From: an uncultured Clostridia bacterium
Lineage (GTDB): Bacteria > Bacillota > Clostridia > Christensenellales > UBA1242
DNA: 64,000 bases
NCBI GenBank assembly: GCA_937992055.1
Contig: CALKLQ010000041.1
Span: forward strand, 62,001-126,000
Reading direction: 5' to 3'
This document shows positions 53,393-62,332 of this stretch, in pieces. Numbering within the stretch: the stretch's first letter is position 1; each line of letters begins with the position of its first letter. The translations under genes were made by a program, and so were the position numbers. The notes beneath the pieces are model-generated. The model was not told the origin of the DNA. It saw only the letters and a list, made by a program, of their open reading frames with translations, and did no database searches.

Positions 53393-54529
53393 ATGATTTA
53401 TGTCGATAATAGTGCAACTACGCACGTAAAACCAAAAAATGTTATAAGAGCTATAAACGATGGTTTAACCAAATATAGCGCCAACCCAGGAAGAGCCGGT
53501 CACAATCTTGCAATTGACACTGCCATAGCAATTTCTAATGTAAGAGAAAAGGTAAAAAATTTTATCGATGCGCCCAAAGTAAGCAATGTAATTTTTACAT
53601 CTGGTTGCACGGAAGCACTCAATTTGGCAATACTGGGAAGTGCACAAAAAGGCGGACATGTAATTGCTACTAGCAACGACCACAATTCGGTTCTAAGACC
53701 ACTTTATCATCTTCAAAAAGAAGGAATAATAGAACTAAGCATTGCCACTCCAGAGAATAATGAAAGATTATCAAAAAATGACATAGAAAAGCACATTAAA
53801 AACAATACTTATTTGATCTGCGTAAACCATATTTCCAATGTAGATGGAATGATAGCAGATATAGAAGAAATAGGAGAACTTTGCGCCTCAAAATGCATTC
53901 TCTTCTTAGTTGATGGCGCACAAAGTTGCGGGCATACAAAACTATCTATGCAAAAATATAATATAGATTTACTTGCCTTAGCACCTCACAAAGGACTTTA
54001 TGCACCACAAGGGGTTGGAGTTCTTGCTTTTAGCCAAAGAGTTAAGCTTAAACCAATAAAGTTTGGTGGAACTGGAACCGACTCTTTCAGCACGGAACAA
54101 CCTCTAAACCCTCCTGAATGTTTTGAAAGTGGAACAGTTGCCACTCCAAATATTTTAGGTTTAGGCGCTGGAATTGACTTTGTAAATGAAAATTATAGTG
54201 CCATTTGCAACAAACTCGAGGACTTGACAACCTATCTTAATTTTGAATTAAGAAAAATACCAAATGTAATCGTATATACCCACCCAAACAACTCACATGG
54301 TGTTTTGGCTTTTAACATTGAAGGAATGGAATCTGAAACGGTTAGCCAAATTTTAAATGATAAGTTTGCAATTTATACCCGTAGTGGATTACATTGTGCT
54401 CCATTAAAGCATAAACATTTAGGCACTTTACAAACCGGAGTAGTTAGAATCTCACTCTCATATTTCAACACTTTTAGCGAAATCATTACCATTATAAAAG
54501 CTGTTAAAAAAATTGCAAAAGAAATTTAA
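53393..54529 (+). CDS. Cysteine desulfurase family protein
   Basis: 378 residues, class V aminotransferase fold. NSATTHVKPKNV start, SGCTEALNLAI, SNDHNSVLRPL, VDGAQSCGH, PLP Lys about 200 (LAPHKGLYAPQGVG), and the persulfide Cys about 335 (RSGLHCAPLKHKHLGT). The pattern fits the TIGR01977 group linked with DUF3343. Probably supplies sulphur (or selenium) to the carrier encoded next door. GAGGGAAAA precedes the ATG. No iscU or suf genes adjoin. Confidence 0.9.
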   Translation: MIYVDNSATTHVKPKNVIRAINDGLTKYSANPGRAGHNLAIDTAIAISNVREKVKNFIDAPKVSNVIFTSGCTEALNLAILGSAQKGGHVIATSNDHNSVLRPLYHLQKEGIIELSIATPENNERLSKNDIEKHIKNNTYLICVNHISNVDGMIADIEEIGELCASKCILFLVDGAQSCGHTKLSMQKYNIDLLALAPHKGLYAPQGVGVLAFSQRVKLKPIKFGGTGTDSFSTEQPLNPPECFESGTVATPNILGLGAGIDFVNENYSAICNKLEDLTTYLNFELRKIPNVIVYTHPNNSHGVLAFNIEGMESETVSQILNDKFAIYTRSGLHCAPLKHKHLGTLQTGVVRISLSYFNTFSEIITIIKAVKKIAKEI

Positions 54530-54698
54530 TTTATGCAAATCTGAAAATATATTTTATATAAATATTGTTTAAAATTTTATAAATCTTAAGAAAATGGTTA
54601 ATTTAAGATTTACTATACACAAACAACTCCACAAATCTATTGTAACAGGCGAATTGTATCATTATTCATATAAATGAATATTTATACATTTGTTTTAA

Positions 54699-55754
54699 TT
54701 ACAAAACAATGGTTTTTCCTCTCATTTTTGAAAATTCTATTAAGATTGCATGGGTATTAACACCTACCGCTTCCTGCCATATTTCTGCATCATTAAATAT
54801 TGTCACCTCATCTCCAATTTTAAAATGTTCCCCATAGTTTTCTATCATTATCATATCCATACAAACGCTCAAAAAATGGGTATTTTTAAGATGATTCATA
54901 TTATCATCATAAGAGAGGCAATTGTTTATAACCCTTCCCTTAAAGTCATAATTAAGTCCATCAAAATATCCAATTGAAAGTGTTGCTATGTCCATTGACT
55001 TATCTGCAATAAAAGCTGAGTTGTAACCTACTTGTTCCCCTTTTTTTATCTGTTTGACATTTATTACCTCACTGTTTATAAACATTACTTTTTTCAAATT
55101 GCTATGATTATAACCATAAAGAAAAATTCCTACCCTAATCATATTGTAAGCTAAATTTCGATCCAAAACTTTTGAGCCACCAACATGAGTTATAGGAGAG
55201 AACTTTTTGGGAATCAAAGAGAGCATTTTATCAAAAAACATTTTTTGCTTTTTGAAGTAATCTTCGTCACTTCTAAGTGAGCAAAAATGAGTATAAATAC
55301 CCTCAAAAAATAAATAATTAGAGGTCTTAAGAAGTTTCAAACACTTTTTTAGCTCTCTTTTTTTCCAAATTCCTATTCTGTTCATCCCAGAATCTATTTT
55401 TAAATGAATATGACAAATTTTATCTAAGTTTATTGCCACATCTTCACAATTTTTAAGTTCCTCAAAACTAGTAATAGTAACACTTATATTTTTTTTAATA
55501 GCAATTTCATAGTTGTCACAATGTCCCAAAATTAAAAGATTAGAAGAAGTGTCAAAACCTCTAAAACTAATTGCTTCACTAAGATTTGCAACCGCAAAAA
55601 AATCAACCTTTTCTTTTAAAAGATTTGCAATCACCTTCATTCCGTGACCATATGCGTCACCTTTAACTACCGCACAAATTTTTGAACTTGTTTTTGATTT
55701 AATGAAATTTAAATTATGAAAAAGATTTTTTGAAATGATATATTTTTTATTCAT
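54699..55754 (-). CDS. alr: Alanine racemase
   Basis: Makes D-alanine for peptidoglycan; 351 residues. PLP Lys31 in AVVKGDAYGHG, the TIM-barrel motif DSGMNRIGI, HVGGSKVL, VRVGIFLYGY, and the second catalytic Tyr about 244 (GEQVGYNSAF). No ribosome site is visible; a TATATA-type -10 lies about five bases before the ATG with TAGACA 18 bases upstream, so the mRNA may be leaderless. It feeds the D-Ala-D-Ala needed by murF at 50109. Confidence 0.93.
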   Translation of the reverse strand: MNKKYIISKNLFHNLNFIKSKTSSKICAVVKGDAYGHGMKVIANLLKEKVDFFAVANLSEAISFRGFDTSSNLLILGHCDNYEIAIKKNISVTITSFEELKNCEDVAINLDKICHIHLKIDSGMNRIGIWKKRELKKCLKLLKTSNYLFFEGIYTHFCSLRSDEDYFKKQKMFFDKMLSLIPKKFSPITHVGGSKVLDRNLAYNMIRVGIFLYGYNHSNLKKVMFINSEVINVKQIKKGEQVGYNSAFIADKSMDIATLSIGYFDGLNYDFKGRVINNCLSYDDNMNHLKNTHFLSVCMDMIMIENYGEHFKIGDEVTIFNDAEIWQEAVGVNTHAILIEFSKMRGKTIVL

Positions 55755-55935
55755 AACAATATATATGAATTAAAGTTGTTTTGTGTCTAAATAAAATTTT
55801 CATTGTTAAATAGATTAATATTAAATTCACTTAATAAAATTACTTTAAATTTTATTAAAACAAAATTTGATTTGGGTATGACTTTTCTAATTAATCAATC
55901 ATTTTTTATTATATTAAGCTAATTTCCACCAGTCG

Positions 55936-55963
55936 TTGATTGATAATTGAATATATCTATAAA
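55936..55963 (+). promoter_or_regulatory. Promoter of the XRE regulator
   Basis: TTGATT, 16 bases, TATAAA. The left end overlaps TGATTGAT, the right arm of an inverted repeat with ATCAATCA near 55896, a possible operator. Confidence 0.45.
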
Positions 55964-56033
55964 AATAGGTCTTAGGGTGAATAGTATATATTTTTCTTTT
56001 TAAATTAAAATTAAATTAAGGAGAAAATTACAT

Positions 56034-56354
56034 ATGAAAGCTAAAAAAATTGATTATGATGAAGTATTAAATAGAATGAATTTCTTTATGAATAAAGCAA
56101 ATTTATCTGCTAGAGCATTAAGTTTTCGTCTTGACTATGGCGAGCAATTTATGAAAAGAATTTTAAATAAAAAGGTAGAATTAAAAGTAAGCACTCTATT
56201 AGACATTTTTGATATATTGGAAATAACACCACAAGACTTCTTTTATCTGGGTTGCGAATTTAACAAAGAGGATAAACATATCCTTGAAATGTATAATAGT
56301 TTATCCAATGAAGGAAAAGAAACCATTTCTAATTTGATGAAACAAATTAGATAG
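56034..56354 (+). CDS. XRE-type helix-turn-helix protein
   Basis: 106 residues. LNRMNFFMNKANLSARALSFRLDYGEQFMKRILNKKVELKVSTLLDIFDILEITPQDFFYLG follows the XRE helix-turn-helix pattern, with a short helical C-terminus (HILEMYNSLSNEGKETISNLMKQI). AAGGAGAAAATT precedes the ATG. A single gene with its own promoter and terminator. Target unknown, possibly itself. Confidence 0.82.
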   Translation: MKAKKIDYDEVLNRMNFFMNKANLSARALSFRLDYGEQFMKRILNKKVELKVSTLLDIFDILEITPQDFFYLGCEFNKEDKHILEMYNSLSNEGKETISNLMKQIR

Positions 56355-56390
56355 ATTAAATTAAAAGATATTGCATTTATAAAATTTTCT

Positions 56391-56416
56391 AAAACAGCAG
56401 TCGCTGTTTTTTTTAA
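56391..56416 (+). terminator. Terminator of XRE gene
   Basis: AAAACAGC-AGTC-GCTGTTTT with a T-run. Confidence 0.85.
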
Positions 56417-56480
56417 ACTTTTTTACAAACAATTAATAATCAGATAATATTTAATAAAAAATACTAGCTTTTTGCTAGTA

Positions 56481-57299
56481 TTACTCTGCGTCTTTTAAAG
56501 TTTGTTCCTCTTGATTTTCTTCTATACTTTTCGTAAGTTCTTCATAAACATCAACAATATCTTCTTGTTTTTCATTGTCTTGAGCGTTTTCATCTTCTTC
56601 AAAATCGTCGTCTTCCAACGATATATTATCTTCTTCAAAAGAGCTTTCAGCGGTTATTGTTTGCAAATTTTCCTCATCTTTTAAAAAGTCTGGTATCTCC
56701 TCTTCATCTGGCAAGGTGTAATCTCTATACAAACTATCACTTTTTTCCTCTTCTTTTGCCTTAATAAGCTTAATTCTTTCCAAAAGTTCCTCATAATTTG
56801 GCAAGTTATCAATGCTTTCAAGGTCAAATCTTTTTAAAAATTCCTCTGTAGTACCAAACAATAGAGGTTTTCCAACGACGTCCTTTCTGCCAACAACTTC
56901 AATCATGTTTTGTTCAATCAAAACTTGAACTGCATAGTCGGAACTAACTCCCCTTATATTTTCAATATCTAGTCTAGTAACTGGTTGTTTATATGCCACT
57001 ATAGCAAGCGTTTGCATTGCTGCTTTTGTTAAAGCTTTTTCGCGGATAGGATTTAAAACGGCAGCAATATAATCGGCAAATTTTGGGTTTGAAGCAAGTT
57101 GCACCTTGTTGCCATACTCAATCAAATGTATTCCAGACTCGCCGCAAAGCTCCTCCTTTATTTTTGCGATTTCTTGTTTTATATCTTCTAATGAAAATCC
57201 AAATTTGTCTGAAAATTCATTCACCTCAATTCCATCACCAGAAACAAAAAGGGTCGCCTTTATTATTTCCTTTAAACAATCTTTGTTTATTTCATCCAT
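56481..57299 (-). CDS. scpB: Segregation and condensation protein B
   Basis: About 272 residues. Tandem winged helices of ScpB: LKEIIKATLFVSGDGIEVNEF, LTKAAMQTLAIVAYKQPVTRLDIENIRGVSSDYAVQVLIEQNMIEVVGRKDVVGKPLLFGTTEEF. The last 90 residues are an acidic, probably disordered tail not found in short ScpB proteins. The ATG lies one base after the scpA stop, with the ribosome site inside scpA. It works with ScpA and SMC in chromosome condensation. Confidence 0.95.
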   Translation of the reverse strand: MDEINKDCLKEIIKATLFVSGDGIEVNEFSDKFGFSLEDIKQEIAKIKEELCGESGIHLIEYGNKVQLASNPKFADYIAAVLNPIREKALTKAAMQTLAIVAYKQPVTRLDIENIRGVSSDYAVQVLIEQNMIEVVGRKDVVGKPLLFGTTEEFLKRFDLESIDNLPNYEELLERIKLIKAKEEEKSDSLYRDYTLPDEEEIPDFLKDEENLQTITAESSFEEDNISLEDDDFEEDENAQDNEKQEDIVDVYEELTKSIEENQEEQTLKDAE

Positions 57300-57300
57300 T

Positions 57301-58047
57301 TCACTCACCCGCCTTAAAGATTTCAATTTCTCCGTAAATATTTCTTTGTGTTGCGCGAATAACCTGCATTTTCATAAGTTCTAAAAGTGCTAAAAATATA
57401 TTGATAAGCTCACTTTTGGTTTGGTCTTCCTCAAAAAGCTCGGAAAATTTTAAATGTTTTTTAACTAAAATCGCGTCCTTGATTGCAACAATCTTTTCAG
57501 CAACAGTAAATCTGTCCTTTTCAATTTTTTTAACCATGTCTTCTTTTTGCTTTTTGTCAATCTTTGTCATAATTTCAACAAAAGCATCAATAAGTTCTTC
57601 CATGTTCATATCTTTTAAAACAAAATGAACCTTTCCCACGGTGTCGTCAGGCTTTTTATAAAATTTATTCAGATTTTCGTATTCTTGAAGTTCCTCACTA
57701 GCCTCTTTTAAAATTTTATACTCCTGCAATCTTTCTAAAAGCAGGGCTTCTTCATCCACTTCTTCTGGAGCTTCCTCTTCAGGTTTAGGCAAAACACTTT
57801 TGCTTTTGATTTCAATTAAAGTTGCAGCAACAGTAATAAATTCGCTAGCCTTTTCCATGTCCAAAGAATCAAGGCTTTGCATATACAAAAGATATTGGTC
57901 TGTGATTAGAGCCAACTTAACGTCCATAATATCCATCTTAGACTTTTTAATTAAATCCAATAACAAATCAAGTGGACCCTCATAGTTGTCCAGTTTAAAT
58001 TGATATTTTTCTTCATCAAAAAAAGTTTGCTCAAAATTATCTTCCAC
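57301..58047 (-). CDS. scpA: Segregation and condensation protein A
   Basis: 248 residues. The kleisin start FKLDNYEGPLDLLLDLIKKSKMDIMDVKLALITDQYL is diagnostic; an acidic middle and a C-terminal winged helix (FSELFEEDQTKSELINIFLALLELMKMQVIRATQ) follow. It bridges the SMC heads. Gene order scpA-scpB with an M50 protease upstream is common in Clostridia. Confidence 0.96.
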   Translation of the reverse strand: MEDNFEQTFFDEEKYQFKLDNYEGPLDLLLDLIKKSKMDIMDVKLALITDQYLLYMQSLDSLDMEKASEFITVAATLIEIKSKSVLPKPEEEAPEEVDEEALLLERLQEYKILKEASEELQEYENLNKFYKKPDDTVGKVHFVLKDMNMEELIDAFVEIMTKIDKKQKEDMVKKIEKDRFTVAEKIVAIKDAILVKKHLKFSELFEEDQTKSELINIFLALLELMKMQVIRATQRNIYGEIEIFKAGE

Positions 58048-58088
58048 AACTACAAGTATAATTTAAAGCAAACTTAAAGTCAAGTTGA

Positions 58089-58757
58089 TTATAAAAACAA
58101 AGCCCAAAAAAGCGAGAAAACAAGCGATAATCCGCCAACTAAGAAGGAATAAATATAGTCAAAAATTGGTGTAATAATTACAATTAGTAATATCAAGTTT
58201 CCATACTTGTGCATAAACTTCACAAATGGATTGTCATACTTTAAAAAGGTTTGAATAAAGTTAAAGCCATCTAAAGGATAAATAGGTAAAATATTAAAAA
58301 TTGCCAAAGCCAAATTTATTGATGTTAGGAACAAAAGCAAATAATATATGAACACTAGTAACATATTTAGTTCAATGTCTACAAACATTGAGTAAAAAAA
58401 GAATATACCGCTAAAAATGAATGCACAAAATAAATTTGTGAGAACACCTGATATTGAAACTAAAGCCATTGACTTTCTATAATTGCGGAAATTAAGCGGA
58501 TTTACTTCAACAGGTTTTGCCCAACCAAAACCTATAAGCAAAAAACAAAGAGCCCCTATTCCAGACATGTGTCTAAAGGGGTTTAAAGTCAATCTTCCCA
58601 TAGCCTTTGGAGTTATGTCGCCAGATTTATAAGCCACAAGGGCATGAGAATATTCATGCACAGTGATTGCAAACAAAACGGCAATAACATACGCCAAAAA
58701 AAACGCCAAAAATTCTATTACACTAGAAAACGAATTATCAAAAAGATAATAAATCAT
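58089..58757 (-). CDS. Site-2 protease family (M50) membrane metalloprotease
   Basis: 222 residues, about five or six membrane helices. Zinc motif HEYSHA in helix two (about 34-39) and NILPIYPLDGFN (the NPDG-type third ligand, here PLDG) later; GRLTLNPFRHMSGIGALCFL is typical of this short Rip-like group. Substrate unknown. It precedes scpA by 41 bases on the same strand. Confidence 0.93.
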   Translation of the reverse strand: MIYYLFDNSFSSVIEFLAFFLAYVIAVLFAITVHEYSHALVAYKSGDITPKAMGRLTLNPFRHMSGIGALCFLLIGFGWAKPVEVNPLNFRNYRKSMALVSISGVLTNLFCAFIFSGIFFFYSMFVDIELNMLLVFIYYLLLFLTSINLALAIFNILPIYPLDGFNFIQTFLKYDNPFVKFMHKYGNLILLIVIITPIFDYIYSFLVGGLSLVFSLFWALFL

Positions 58758-58847
58758 TACAAACCTTAATTCCTATTAACATTTTTTTTTGCATTACTAA
58801 ATATATTACAAAAAGATATTAAAGTCGTTTAAATTAAACGACAAAAA

Positions 58848-59411
58848 CTATTTCACTCTCTCCATATAAGCGCCACCCTCACGAGTGTCAACACGAATTC
58901 TATCACCAGTGTTAACAAACAATGGAACCTGAATTGTAAGTCCGGTTTCAAGTTTTGCTGGTTTGTTTCCTGCCTTAGAGGTGTCGCCTTGTATTCCTGG
59001 TTCACATTCAACAACCTCAAGTTCTACAAAGTTTGGAGGTAAAACTGAAAATGCATTTCCTTTATAGAATTGGATATTGACCATCATATTTTCCATAATA
59101 AAGTTCATAGCTTCTTCAACTTGGCTTTTGTTAAGTGGAATTTGGTCATATGTTTCCATATCCATAAAATAGTACAATCCACCTTCGTTATATAAATATT
59201 GCATTTCCTTTCTTTCTATAACTGCAACTTGGAATTTATCAGATGGGTTAAAAGTTCTTTCTATAACCTGGCCTGTTACAATATTTTTAATTTTAGCTCT
59301 AACAAAAGGAGAACCCTTTCCTGGTTTAACGTGTAAAAAATCTACTACAAGGTAAATGTTACCCTCCATTTCAAAAGTTACGCCCTTTCTAAAATCGCCT
59401 GCTGTAATCAT
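58848..59411 (-). CDS. efp: Elongation factor P
   Basis: 187 residues, three beta-barrel domains. Relieves ribosome stalling at proline runs. The modification loop [14 protein letters not shown] places the Lys at 32, as in B. subtilis. The C-terminal signature [30 protein letters not shown] is intact. No modification enzyme gene is adjacent. Confidence 0.97.
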   Translation of the reverse strand: MITAGDFRKGVTFEMEGNIYLVVDFLHVKPGKGSPFVRAKIKNIVTGQVIERTFNPSDKFQVAVIERKEMQYLYNEGGLYYFMDMETYDQIPLNKSQVEEAMNFIMENMMVNIQFYKGNAFSVLPPNFVELEVVECEPGIQGDTSKAGNKPAKLETGLTIQVPLFVNTGDRIRVDTREGGAYMERVK

Positions 59412-59473
59412 AAATTAATCTTCCTTTTTTTTTAATTCAAATTATTTTAACACATAAAAAATAATATTGTCTA

Positions 59474-60337
59474 CTAATTATTTAAATTGGAATAAATTTC
59501 CCTCATCATCATTGCATCTTCTGCCATTTTAGACGACGATTCACAAATAATTGTTGGTGTCATTTTATATTCTTTTAGAACACTTGCAAGAGGAAAAAAT
59601 TCAGGACCATATTCCATATCATCAAAATCTAAATGTCTTAATTCTCCTTTATCGCCAAACTGAATTTTAGAAAAATGGATATGACAATTTTTAGTTTTAA
59701 ATTCACCCAGTTTTTCAAATGATAAGTCAATAATTCTTTTATAGTCATCACTTGTTTTCAAATTGCCTTGCAAAGTGCAATTAATATGACCAAAGTCAAA
59801 GGTTGGAACAAGGCACTTATCTAAAGTGCAAAACTCAATTATCTCATTATAGCTTCCAATTTGCATATATTTACCCATTGTTTCAGGGCAAATATAGGTG
59901 TCTGTCATATCAAAAAGTTTATAAACCTTTTCAAGACAATTAACAATTCGCTTTTTTGTAAGTTCCAAGGCTTGAACTCGACTAAGTTTTCCTTGTGAAG
60001 CTAAATGAACAACCGCTTTTTTGCCGTTTAATAATTTGAGAAACTCAATACTTTTTGTGACATAATTATAAGATTTTTCAGCCATTTCATCGCTCTCATT
60101 TGCAAAATTAATATAATATGGAGCGTGAACACTAACTAAAATATCATTTTTTAATGCCTCGAAGCCTATTTCTTTTGCAGTTTCGCTTTTTAAAGTGAAG
60201 CCTCTTCCAAAGCTATATTCATAAGCAGACAAACCTTTTGATTTTAGCCATGCTGGCGCCTGTTTTGAATGTTTATTGCCTTCCAAATAAAAAATTTCAC
60301 CGTTTCCTGCTGGACCAAATCTAATTTTATTCTCCAA
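59474..60337 (-). CDS. nfo: Endonuclease IV-like TIM-barrel protein
   Basis: 287 residues. VSVHAPYYINFAN, VVHLASQG, CPETMGKYMQIGSYNEI, PTFDFGHINC and CHIHFSKIQFGDKGELRH supply the zinc His/Glu/Asp residues of the AP endonuclease IV fold. It begins FGPAGNGEIFYLEG, a variant of the usual start. TTG start 60335-60337 is supported by AAAGGA six bases upstream. Placed after truB, where ribF is common. AP-site repair is likely, but a sugar-phosphate isomerase-type role in the same superfamily is not excluded. Confidence 0.8.
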   Translation of the reverse strand: MENKIRFGPAGNGEIFYLEGNKHSKQAPAWLKSKGLSAYEYSFGRGFTLKSETAKEIGFEALKNDILVSVHAPYYINFANESDEMAEKSYNYVTKSIEFLKLLNGKKAVVHLASQGKLSRVQALELTKKRIVNCLEKVYKLFDMTDTYICPETMGKYMQIGSYNEIIEFCTLDKCLVPTFDFGHINCTLQGNLKTSDDYKRIIDLSFEKLGEFKTKNCHIHFSKIQFGDKGELRHLDFDDMEYGPEFFPLASVLKEYKMTPTIICESSSKMAEDAMMMREIYSNLNN

Positions 60338-60348
60338 TTTTTATCCTT

Positions 60349-61014
60349 TTAATCAATAGCTAACACATTAGATAAAGAAACTTCATCCAAAACTATTGAA
60401 TCCTCAATTTTATACTTTCCACTTTGAAGCCTTATTATAGCTACCATTGTAGCGCATGTGTTTAGGCTTTCTGCCAAATCTCTACAACAACTTCTAATAT
60501 AGGTTCCAGAAGAACATTCTATTTCAAATAAAAAGGTGTTCTTCTCAAGCATTTCAATAAAATCAAATCTAAAAATTTCTATTTCTTTTGGTTTTAGTTC
60601 AAAATTCACATCTGCCCTTGCAAGCTCATATGCTTTTTTTCCCTTTATTTTTTTTGCGCTATATTTAGGTGGCATTTGATTTTGCCTGCCAACAAACAAT
60701 TTTGTTGCATCTGCAACCTGTTTTTCCGTAATTTCAATTTCCTCTTGCTTTAACACTTCACCTTCACTGTCCAGAGTATCAGTTAAAAATCCAAATTTAA
60801 AAACCGTTCTATAAATTTTTCTGTCTTTCAAATGCTGTTCAAAAAGCTTAGTTGCCTTGCCAAGAGCAATTGGAAGAACTCCACTTCCAAGAGGGTCTAA
60901 AGTTCCTAAATGTCCTGCTTTGTCAGCATTAAGCATTTGTTGAACCTTTTTAACGGCTTTCATTGAATTCATCCCAGTAGGTTTATTTAAAATGATTATT
61001 CCATCAATTTTCAT
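60349..61014 (-). CDS. truB: tRNA pseudouridine-55 synthase, short form
   Basis: 221 residues. LNKPTGMNSMKAVKKV, the catalytic Asp in HLGTLDPLGSGVLPIALG, and FGFLTDTLDSEGEV, KIKGKKAYELARA, and CSSGTYIRSCCRDLAE are all present. The usual C-terminal PUA-like domain is missing, so the protein is some 70-80 residues shorter than typical. It overlaps the nrnA stop by 11 bases. Confidence 0.94.
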   Translation of the reverse strand: MKIDGIIILNKPTGMNSMKAVKKVQQMLNADKAGHLGTLDPLGSGVLPIALGKATKLFEQHLKDRKIYRTVFKFGFLTDTLDSEGEVLKQEEIEITEKQVADATKLFVGRQNQMPPKYSAKKIKGKKAYELARADVNFELKPKEIEIFRFDFIEMLEKNTFLFEIECSSGTYIRSCCRDLAESLNTCATMVAIIRLQSGKYKIEDSIVLDEVSLSNVLAID

Positions 61015-61954
61015 TATCGCACCTTATTTTTTTTGCCTGAGTAATCATGCATGACTTAAGTTTTTTTAAGCCCATTTTAATTAAAAAAGCGGAAGCTTGT
61101 TTATGTCCACCGCCTCCAAAAGAATGAGCAAGCTTAGAAACATCATAATTAATCGAAGACCTTAATGAAACTTTATATTCACCTCGTGTCACCTGCTTTA
61201 TCAATATTGCTATATCAATTCCCTCAATCGCTTTAATATAATTAACAAATTCCGTCGTATCAAAATCTTCACAATTTGCCTTAATTTTATCTTTTGTCAG
61301 AATTACACCTAAACCTACATTTTCATCGACTATTATATTTGAAATAAATTCTTTTAATAGTATAAGTTCATTAAACTTTTTAGTACGAAAAACCTTGTTA
61401 TTAACTAGCTGTAAGTCTGCACCATACTCTAAAAGTTTGCTTGCACAATAATGGGTAAAAGTTGAGGTGTTATCAAACAAAAAACAACCCGTGTCGCCAA
61501 CAAGACCAAGATATAAAGCGGTAGCAATGTCTTTGTTAAATTTAATCTTTAATTCGTTAAAAATTGAAAAAAGAACCTCACAACACGATGAAGCTTTGGA
61601 ATTTACAAAATCACAATCGCAAAAATCATCGTGTATCAGATGGTGGTCGATTGCAATTTTATATTTGCATTTTTCAAAAATTTCAATCTGTTCCACTCTT
61701 TTTTTATCTGAAGAATCGAGAGCAACCGCCAAATCATACTCTTTTAAATCATCCTCAAGTTTAAAAAGCTCAAAATTTAAAAAAGTAAATTTTTCATTTG
61801 GCAATTCTTTTAAAAAAATAGAGCAATTTTTGCCCATGTCTTTCATTGCATGATAAAATGCAATCATAGAGCCCAAAGCGTCTGGGTCCGGATTAACATG
61901 AGCAAAAACCGCTACATTTTTTGAATTTTCAATAAATTTTATTATATTTTTCAT
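61004..61954 (-). CDS. nrnA: DHH-family oligoribonuclease/phosphatase NrnA
   Basis: 316 residues. DHH motifs AHVNPDPDALGS, VALDSSDKKR, IDHHLIHDDF and LGLVGDTGCFLF coordinate two metals; the DHHA1 part ends GGGGHKQASAFLIK. It degrades nanoRNA and dephosphorylates pAp. Lies between rbfA and truB, as in most Firmicutes. Confidence 0.93.
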   Translation of the reverse strand: MKNIIKFIENSKNVAVFAHVNPDPDALGSMIAFYHAMKDMGKNCSIFLKELPNEKFTFLNFELFKLEDDLKEYDLAVALDSSDKKRVEQIEIFEKCKYKIAIDHHLIHDDFCDCDFVNSKASSCCEVLFSIFNELKIKFNKDIATALYLGLVGDTGCFLFDNTSTFTHYCASKLLEYGADLQLVNNKVFRTKKFNELILLKEFISNIIVDENVGLGVILTKDKIKANCEDFDTTEFVNYIKAIEGIDIAILIKQVTRGEYKVSLRSSINYDVSKLAHSFGGGGHKQASAFLIKMGLKKLKSCMITQAKKIRCDNEN

Positions 61955-62320
61955 CTATTCTTCTTCATCCAGTTTTGGAATTTCTAGTTTATCTAAAATT
62001 TCATTAATTCTTTCACTATGCAAATAGCCCTCATCCAATATGAAAACAAGTTTTGGGGCTTTAGGCATTTTAACCTTTTGTAAAAGCAATTTTTTAATAA
62101 ATCCTTCAGCCTGCTTTAAAACTTTTAACTGAGCTTGCATATCTTGTTTTTCCTTTGAAAGAACACTAACCTTAACTTTACAAACTGCAAAATCAATTGA
62201 GGTTTCAACAGATGTAATTGTTAGCATTGAGGAAAGCTTAGGATTATTTAAATCAAAAGAAATAATCTCTGATAAAGCTTTTTGAATTTGAGCATTCGCT
62301 CTTTCCATTCTATTTGCCAT
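61955..62320 (-). CDS. rbfA: Ribosome-binding factor A
   Basis: 121 residues, KH-type fold. MANRMERANAQIQKALSEII start, LTITSVETSIDFAVCKVKVSVLS, and VPELVFILDEG-like end (here APKLVFILDEGYLHSERINEILDKL). Needed for 16S rRNA 5' end maturation. AGGAGAATAGTGTC precedes the ATG. It follows infB by 12 bases. Confidence 0.95.
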   Translation of the reverse strand: MANRMERANAQIQKALSEIISFDLNNPKLSSMLTITSVETSIDFAVCKVKVSVLSKEKQDMQAQLKVLKQAEGFIKKLLLQKVKMPKAPKLVFILDEGYLHSERINEILDKLEIPKLDEEE

Positions 62321-62332
62321 GACACTATTCTC

